Source: an uncultured Burkholderiaceae bacterium
GTDB taxonomy: Bacteria > Pseudomonadota > Gammaproteobacteria > Burkholderiales > Burkholderiaceae_C
DNA length: 10,187 bases
Reading direction: 5' to 3'
NCBI GenBank assembly: GCA_938022295.1
Contig: CALIDR010000257.1
Span: 1 to 10,187, forward strand
This document shows, piece after piece, positions 6,713-10,187 of this stretch. A program made the translations under genes and the position numbers. Numbering within the stretch: position 1 is the first letter of the stretch; every line of letters begins with the position of its first letter. The notes below the pieces were generated by a model. That model did not search any database, was not told the origin of the DNA, and worked only from the letters and a program-made list of their open reading frames with translations.

Positions 6713-6913
6713 AGCCGCGCGACGCCGATGCCGAAAGCGCGAACCCGCTAGCGTGCCGCCGTCGGAATCCGGCGCAGCGCCTGCGGTCCACCGCGCACGC
6801 CTGGGCCGGCCCGGGCGCGGGATGGCGCGGATGGCCGGGCACCGGCGCCACGGTTACGCTCCCGCGGCGTTTCGCCCGCACACGACTTTCCTTCACCCTC
6901 AGGAGACGCTGAC
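6713..6913. other. 201-bp gap between the homogentisate operon and the TRAP genes
   Basis: This is the longest gap among the rightward genes. I see no convincing intrinsic terminator and no good sigma-70 promoter. There is only a weak 5-bp dyad, CGCCG/CGGCG, at 6757-6774, and GC-rich self-similar sequence at about 6805-6855. A clear Shine-Dalgarno sequence for dctP (AGGAGA, 6901-6906) ends the region. Whether the transporter is co-transcribed with fahA or has its own promoter cannot be decided from sequence. Confidence 0.5.
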
Positions 6914-7942
6914 ATGAGACCGCTCACGAAGATCGCCGCCGTCGCGGCCCTGCTGGCCGCGGCGCTGCCGGCCGCCGCGCAGGAGGTGACGCTGAAGTTC
7001 AACCACATCTGGAACGCGCAGGCGATGGCGTCGGTGAACGTCATCGGCCCTTGGTGCGACAAGATCGCCGCCGAGTCCAGCAACCGGATGAAGTGCCAGA
7101 TCTTCCCGTCGATGTCGCTCGGCGGCACGCCGCCGCAGCTCGTCGACCAGGTGCGCGACGGCGTGACCGACGTGACGATCACGCTGCCCGGCTACACCGC
7201 CGGCCGCTTTCCGGCGATGGAGGTGTTCGAGCTGCCGTTCATGACCAACTCGGCCGAGGCCGGCGCGCAGGCGGCGTGGGACTACCTGCAGAAGCACGCC
7301 ACCGCCGAGTTCCCGGGCACTAAGATCCTCGCCACCTGGGTGCACGACGAAGGCTACGTGCACACCCGCGACAAGCAGGTCAAGACGCTGGCCGACTTCC
7401 GCGGCCTGAAGATGCGCGCGCCGACCCGGCAGACCAACAAGCTGCTCGCCGCGCTCGGCGCCTCGCCGGTGGGCATGCCGCTGCCGGCGATTCCCGACGC
7501 GATCAGCAAGGGCACGATCGACGGCTTCCTGCTGCCGTGGGAGGTGATCCCGTCGCTGAAGATGCACGAGATGGTCAGGTACCACACCGAGACGCACCCC
7601 TCGCGCCCGGCGCTGTACTCGGCGGTGTTCGTCTTCGCGATGAACCAGGCGCTGTACGACCGCCTGCCCGCCGACCTGAAGGCGGTGATCGACCGCAACA
7701 GCGGCGCGGCGCTGTCGCGCCAGATCGGCAAGATCTGGGACGACAGCAAGCCCGCGGCGCGCAAGCTCGCCGTCGACCGCGGCAACGTCTTCTTCGAGCT
7801 CTCGGCCGAGGAGACCGACAACTGGGCCAAGGCGTCGGCCAAGCTCTACGAGGAGTGGGTCGCCGACATGGACAAGCGCGGCCGCAACGGGCAGGCGCTG
7901 CTGAAGGACGCGCGCGACCTGCTCGCCAAGTACGCCAAGTGA
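6914..7942 (+). CDS. dctP: TRAP transporter periplasmic solute-binding protein (DctP family)
   Basis: This 342-residue protein is the extracytoplasmic receptor of a TRAP transporter, which captures an organic acid and delivers it to the DctQM membrane unit. An N-terminal signal peptide (MRPLTKIAAVAALLAAALPA, then AAQE) predicts cleavage after about residue 22. The DctP core follows, with the conserved Arg168 in GLKMRAPTR that in characterised members binds the ligand carboxylate. The ATG has AGGAGA 7 bases upstream, the strongest ribosome site in the window, fitting the high copy number needed for a binding protein. The ligand cannot be read from sequence. The position after hmgA-fahA suggests an aromatic or related carboxylate entering this pathway. 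Confidence 0.95.
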   Translation: MRPLTKIAAVAALLAAALPAAAQEVTLKFNHIWNAQAMASVNVIGPWCDKIAAESSNRMKCQIFPSMSLGGTPPQLVDQVRDGVTDVTITLPGYTAGRFPAMEVFELPFMTNSAEAGAQAAWDYLQKHATAEFPGTKILATWVHDEGYVHTRDKQVKTLADFRGLKMRAPTRQTNKLLAALGASPVGMPLPAIPDAISKGTIDGFLLPWEVIPSLKMHEMVRYHTETHPSRPALYSAVFVFAMNQALYDRLPADLKAVIDRNSGAALSRQIGKIWDDSKPAARKLAVDRGNVFFELSAEETDNWAKASAKLYEEWVADMDKRGRNGQALLKDARDLLAKYAK

Positions 7943-7948
7943 CGCCTG

Positions 7949-7967
7949 GCGGGCGCACTGCGCCCGC
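7949..7967 (+). other. Intercistronic hairpin between dctP and dctQ
   Basis: GCGGGCGCA (7949-7957), one base, and TGCGCCCGC (7959-7967) form a perfect dyad starting 6 bases after the dctP stop. In RNA it would fold as a stem of about 6-8 bp with a small loop. It is followed by TTCCCC and not a T-run, so it is more likely a transcript-stabilising or attenuating structure than a full terminator. Such hairpins after binding-protein genes commonly allow more receptor than permease to be made; applying that here is inference. Confidence 0.55.
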
Positions 7968-8041
7968 TTCCCCACCGGCCGCGGCCCGCCCGTGCAGGTG
8001 GCCCCGATCCCCGCGCGGCATCGCCGGCCGCCAACGACCAA

Positions 8042-8533
8042 ATGCTGCGCCTGCTCAACCGCATCGCCTGGGGCTTCGCGATCCTCGGCGGCGTCGTCGC
8101 CCTGGCCCTGGCGGTCGTCGTCGTCGTCTCGATCGTCGGCCGCGCCACCGTCGCGCGGCCGATCCCCGGCGACGTCGAACTGACGCAGTTCGGCATCGCG
8201 CTGGCGATCTCGCTGAGCCTGCCGTGGTGTCAGCTGCACGGCAGCAACATCGTGATCGACTTCTTCACCCAGCGGCTGCCGCGCCGCGGCATCGCCACGC
8301 TGGACGCGATCGGCGCGCTCGCGCTCGGCGCGATGGCGGCGCTGCTGTCGTGGCGTGCGGCCGTCGGCGCGTTCGCGTCGCGGCAGACGTTCGAGGCGAC
8401 GATGATCCTCGACCTGCCGATGTGGTGGGTCTACGCGTCGCTCGCGCCGGGGCTGGCGCTGACGGCGCTCGTCGCGCTCGTGCAGGCCGTGCTGCTGCTC
8501 GCCGGACGCGACCTCGAGGAGCTGCGGACGTGA
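8042..8533 (+). CDS. dctQ: TRAP transporter small permease subunit (DctQ family)
   Basis: This 163-residue membrane protein has four predicted transmembrane segments at about residues 9-33, 47-66, 86-108 and 127-153, the standard DctQ topology. The motif GDVELTQFG (43-51) followed by PWCQLHGSNIVIDFF (61-75) is typical of the family. It bridges the binding protein and the large DctM subunit. The ATG at 8042 lacks a good Shine-Dalgarno sequence and follows a 99-bp gap with a hairpin after dctP. Its stop overlaps the dctM GTG start. Confidence 0.92.
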   Translation: MLRLLNRIAWGFAILGGVVALALAVVVVVSIVGRATVARPIPGDVELTQFGIALAISLSLPWCQLHGSNIVIDFFTQRLPRRGIATLDAIGALALGAMAALLSWRAAVGAFASRQTFEATMILDLPMWWVYASLAPGLALTALVALVQAVLLLAGRDLEELRT

Positions 8534-9855
8534 CGCCGACCGCGGTCGGCGTGCTGATGTTCGGCGCCATGATGGCGCTGATGGTCGTGCGGGTGCCGAT
8601 CGCAGCGGCGATGTTCATCCCCGGCGCGGTCGGCTACCTCGTGCTGACGAACGAGGCGTCGCTGATCAACCTGCTCAAGGGGTCGGCCGTCGCGCGCCTG
8701 ACGGTGTACGACCTGTCGGTGATCCCGCTGTTCCTGCTGATGGGCCAGTTCGCGACCCAGGGGGGGCTGAGCCGCGCGCTGTTCCAGGCCGCGGCGGCGT
8801 TCATCGGCCACATCCGCGGCGGTCTGGCGATGGCCTCGGTGATCAGCGCCGGCGCGTTCGGCGCCGTGTGCGGCTCGGCGGTGGCGACGGCGGCGACGAT
8901 CACGCAGGTCGCGTACCCCGAGATGAAGAAGCACGGCTACTCGGGGCGCCTGTCCACCGGCACGCTGGCAGTGGGCGGCGGGCTCGGCATCCTGATCCCG
9001 CCGTCGGTGCCGCTCGTCGTCTACGCGATCCTGACCGAGCAGAACATCGCCAAGCTGTTCGCCGCCGCGATGGTGCCGGGGCTGCTCGCGGTGTTCCTGT
9101 ACATCGGCGTGATCTGGCTGATGTGCCGCCTCGAGCCCCGGCTCGCCGACACCAGCGAGCCGCTGCCCTGGGCCGAGCGCTGGCGGGCGCTGGCCGGGGT
9201 GTGGCCGATCGTCGCGATCTTCCTGCTCGTCTTCGGCGGCATCTACGGCGGCATCTTCTCGCCCACCGAGGGGGCGGCCGTCGGCGCGGTGGCCACCTTC
9301 GTCGCCGGCGTGCTGCGCCGCGAGCTCGGCTGGCGCGGCGTCGGCCGCAGCTTTCTCGGCGCGGCCGAGACCTCGGCGATGGTGTTCATGATCTTCCTCG
9401 GCGCCGACATGATGAACTCGACGCTGGCGGTCACGCAGATGCCGGCCAACCTCGCGAACTGGGTGTCGCACCTGGAAGTCTCGCCGCTCGTGATCGTCGG
9501 CGCCGTGCTCGTGTTCTACGTGCTGATGGGCTGCGTGATGGACGAGCTGTCGCTCGTGCTGCTGACCATTCCGGTGCTGTTCCCGGCCATCATGGGGCTG
9601 GACCTGATGGGCCTGTCGGCCGAGGGCAAGGCGATCTGGTTCGGCATCCTGGTGCTGATGACGATGGGCATGGGCCTGATCAACCCGCCGGTGGGGCTGA
9701 ACGTCTACGTCGTCAACGGCATCACGAAGGACGTGCCGATCGTCGAGACCTACAAGGGCGTGTTCCCGTTCCTCGCCAGCGACGTGCTGCGCGTGCTGCT
9801 GGTGCTGCTGTTTCCGTCGGTCAGCCTCGGGCTCGTCGCCTGGCTGTACGGATGA
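8530..9855 (+). CDS. dctM: TRAP transporter large permease subunit (DctM family)
   Basis: The 441-residue, strongly hydrophobic protein is the ion-coupled transport subunit of the TRAP system. Family motifs include GHIRGGLAMASV (93-104), GSAVATAATI (115-124), GGLGILIPPS (150-159), FSPTEGAAVGA (243-253) and INPPVGLNVYV (384-394), spread over about a dozen membrane segments. I chose the GTG at 8530. It overlaps the dctQ stop as GTGA, has GAGGAG (8516-8521) 8 bases upstream, and keeps the start of the first membrane helix; an ATG at 8557 would trim it. The gene is complete and closes the rightward gene series. Confidence 0.95.
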   Translation: MTPTAVGVLMFGAMMALMVVRVPIAAAMFIPGAVGYLVLTNEASLINLLKGSAVARLTVYDLSVIPLFLLMGQFATQGGLSRALFQAAAAFIGHIRGGLAMASVISAGAFGAVCGSAVATAATITQVAYPEMKKHGYSGRLSTGTLAVGGGLGILIPPSVPLVVYAILTEQNIAKLFAAAMVPGLLAVFLYIGVIWLMCRLEPRLADTSEPLPWAERWRALAGVWPIVAIFLLVFGGIYGGIFSPTEGAAVGAVATFVAGVLRRELGWRGVGRSFLGAAETSAMVFMIFLGADMMNSTLAVTQMPANLANWVSHLEVSPLVIVGAVLVFYVLMGCVMDELSLVLLTIPVLFPAIMGLDLMGLSAEGKAIWFGILVLMTMGMGLINPPVGLNVYVVNGITKDVPIVETYKGVFPFLASDVLRVLLVLLFPSVSLGLVAWLYG

Positions 9856-9879
9856 CGCGGTCGCGAAGTCGACCGCGTC
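9854..9879 (+). terminator. Strong hairpin overlapping the dctM stop codon
   Basis: GACGCGGTCG (9854-9863) and its exact complement CGACCGCGTC (9870-9879) enclose a 6-base loop CGAAGT, giving a perfect 10-bp stem. The first two stem bases are the last two of the TGA stop. There is no T-tract after it, so it is an atypical intrinsic terminator, a 3'-end stabiliser, or part of a Rho-dependent end. Its position at the end of the last gene supports a role in ending or protecting the transcript. Nothing recognisable lies between it and the repeat that begins near 9908. Confidence 0.6.
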
Positions 9880-10010
9880 CGACGCTTCGAGATCCGGGTA
9901 GACCGTTTCGGCCCTTTGGGCGCGTTCGTGAAGGTCGGCTCTTTTCGGGCGATGTGCGGCGGTCGCGGCGTCGCGCCAGGCGGCACCCGCTGCGGGCTCA
10001 CCCTGTGGCG

Positions 10011-10029
10011 GTCGGCCCTTTGGGCCGAC
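10011..10029. repeat. Stem-loop inside right repeat, 8-bp stem
   Basis: GTCGGCCC (10011-10018), loop TTT, and GGGCCGAC (10022-10029) form the counterpart of the hairpin at 131-149. Both stems are identical while two of the three loop bases differ, which is the pattern expected if the fold is under constraint. Confidence 0.6.
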
Positions 10030-10047
10030 TGCGCTGCGCTGCTCGGC

Positions 10048-10148
10048 CCGGGGTCGCGCGGCAGAACTCGCTACGCTCCCTTCGGTCGCTGCGCTCGGAC
10101 AACCGCCGCGAGTCAGTTCACGATGCGCGCTTCGCGCGCCGACCCCGG
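10048..10148 (-). repeat. MITE-like sub-element with 9-bp terminal inverted repeats (right copy)
   Basis: CCGGGGTCG at 10048-10056 and CGACCCCGG at 10140-10148 bound a 101-bp non-coding unit equivalent to 11-112. The arms are exact in both copies. Most of the differences between the two units lie close to one end, around the small GCGCGC hairpin. Confidence 0.5.
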
Positions 10149-10187
10149 TCCTCCGCTGCTCGCCGCCACACAGTTCGCCCGCAGCGG

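Larger units (their letters stand above)
9908..10153 (-). repeat. Right copy of the structured repeat, inverted relative to 1-250
   Basis: The reverse complement of this region matches the left end. Positions 9960-10113 match 47-200 with 6 mismatches and no gaps, and similarity extends on both sides with indels. It begins about 50 bases after the dctM stop, so each copy follows the 3' end of the gene next to it in the same transcriptional sense. It has its own dyads: GCCC-TTT-GGGC (9911-9921), CCCGC-T-GCGGG (9986-9996), a perfect 8-bp stem at 10011-10029, and GCGCGC-TTC-GCGCGC (10125-10139). A short leftward ORF running from here into dctM appears spurious. The final bases (10154-10187) show nothing recognisable. 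Confidence 0.85.

Noticed and set aside
6713..6913. A gene in the gap between fahA and dctP
   Set aside because: Open frames here are extensions of Arg-rich shadows with no start plus ribosome site and no recognisable domain.
7537..8529. Open frame fused to the front of dctM through dctP and dctQ
   Set aside because: Out-of-frame read of two good genes; dctM starts at the GTG at 8530 with a GAGGAG ribosome site.
1..10187. CRISPR array, tRNA, rRNA, insertion-sequence transposase or integrase
   Set aside because: No regularly spaced direct repeats, no cloverleaf with conserved T-arm sequence, and no transposase- or integrase-like protein in any frame.

Overview
The window is very GC-rich DNA, strongly biased to G/C at third codon positions. 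It looks like a chromosomal catabolic locus of a high-GC proteobacterium. The gene content (IclR regulator, MBL protein, class A flavin hydroxylase, DUF2783 protein, hmgA, fahA, TRAP transporter) and codon style point to Burkholderiales (a Rubrivivax/Leptothrix/Comamonadaceae-type betaproteobacterium). That placement is inference; there is no rRNA or phylogenetic marker here.

Layout: a structured repeat (about 1-250) lies 3' of an IclR-family regulator gene that runs leftward (292-1113). A 151-bp divergent intergenic region (1114-1264) carries a perfect 6-5-6 palindrome and plausible promoter elements. To its right, five genes run rightward with almost no spacing: an MBL-fold protein with half of its metal site substituted (1265-2218), a class A FAD-dependent aromatic hydroxylase (2232-3875), a 74-residue DUF2783 protein (3883-4107), homogentisate 1,2-dioxygenase hmgA (4104-5405) and fumarylacetoacetase fahA (5402-6712). 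After a 201-bp gap comes a complete tripartite TRAP transporter, dctP-dctQ-dctM (6914-9855). A strong hairpin overlaps the dctM stop codon, and a second, inverted copy of the left-end repeat closes the window (about 9908-10153).

How it works together (mostly inference): the TRAP system probably imports an aromatic or related carboxylate. The flavin hydroxylase, possibly with the small DUF2783 protein as coupling partner (compare MhaA/MhaB, the two-component 3-hydroxyphenylacetate 6-hydroxylase of Pseudomonas putida U), would make homogentisate. HmgA opens the ring to maleylacetoacetate, and FahA hydrolyses fumarylacetoacetate to fumarate and acetoacetate. The isomerase linking those two steps (maiA/hmgC) is absent from the window. 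The IclR protein is the natural candidate for local control, as HmgR is in P. putida.

The least ordinary features are: (1) two about 240-bp repeats, 148/154 identical over their ungapped core, each placed 3' of a gene in the same orientation relative to transcription and together bracketing the whole locus; (2) a 101-102 bp sub-element with 9-bp terminal inverted repeats inside each copy; (3) the MBL protein, which keeps all metal-site-1 ligands but has lost three site-2 ligands; (4) the hydroxylase/DUF2783 pair embedded in the homogentisate operon.
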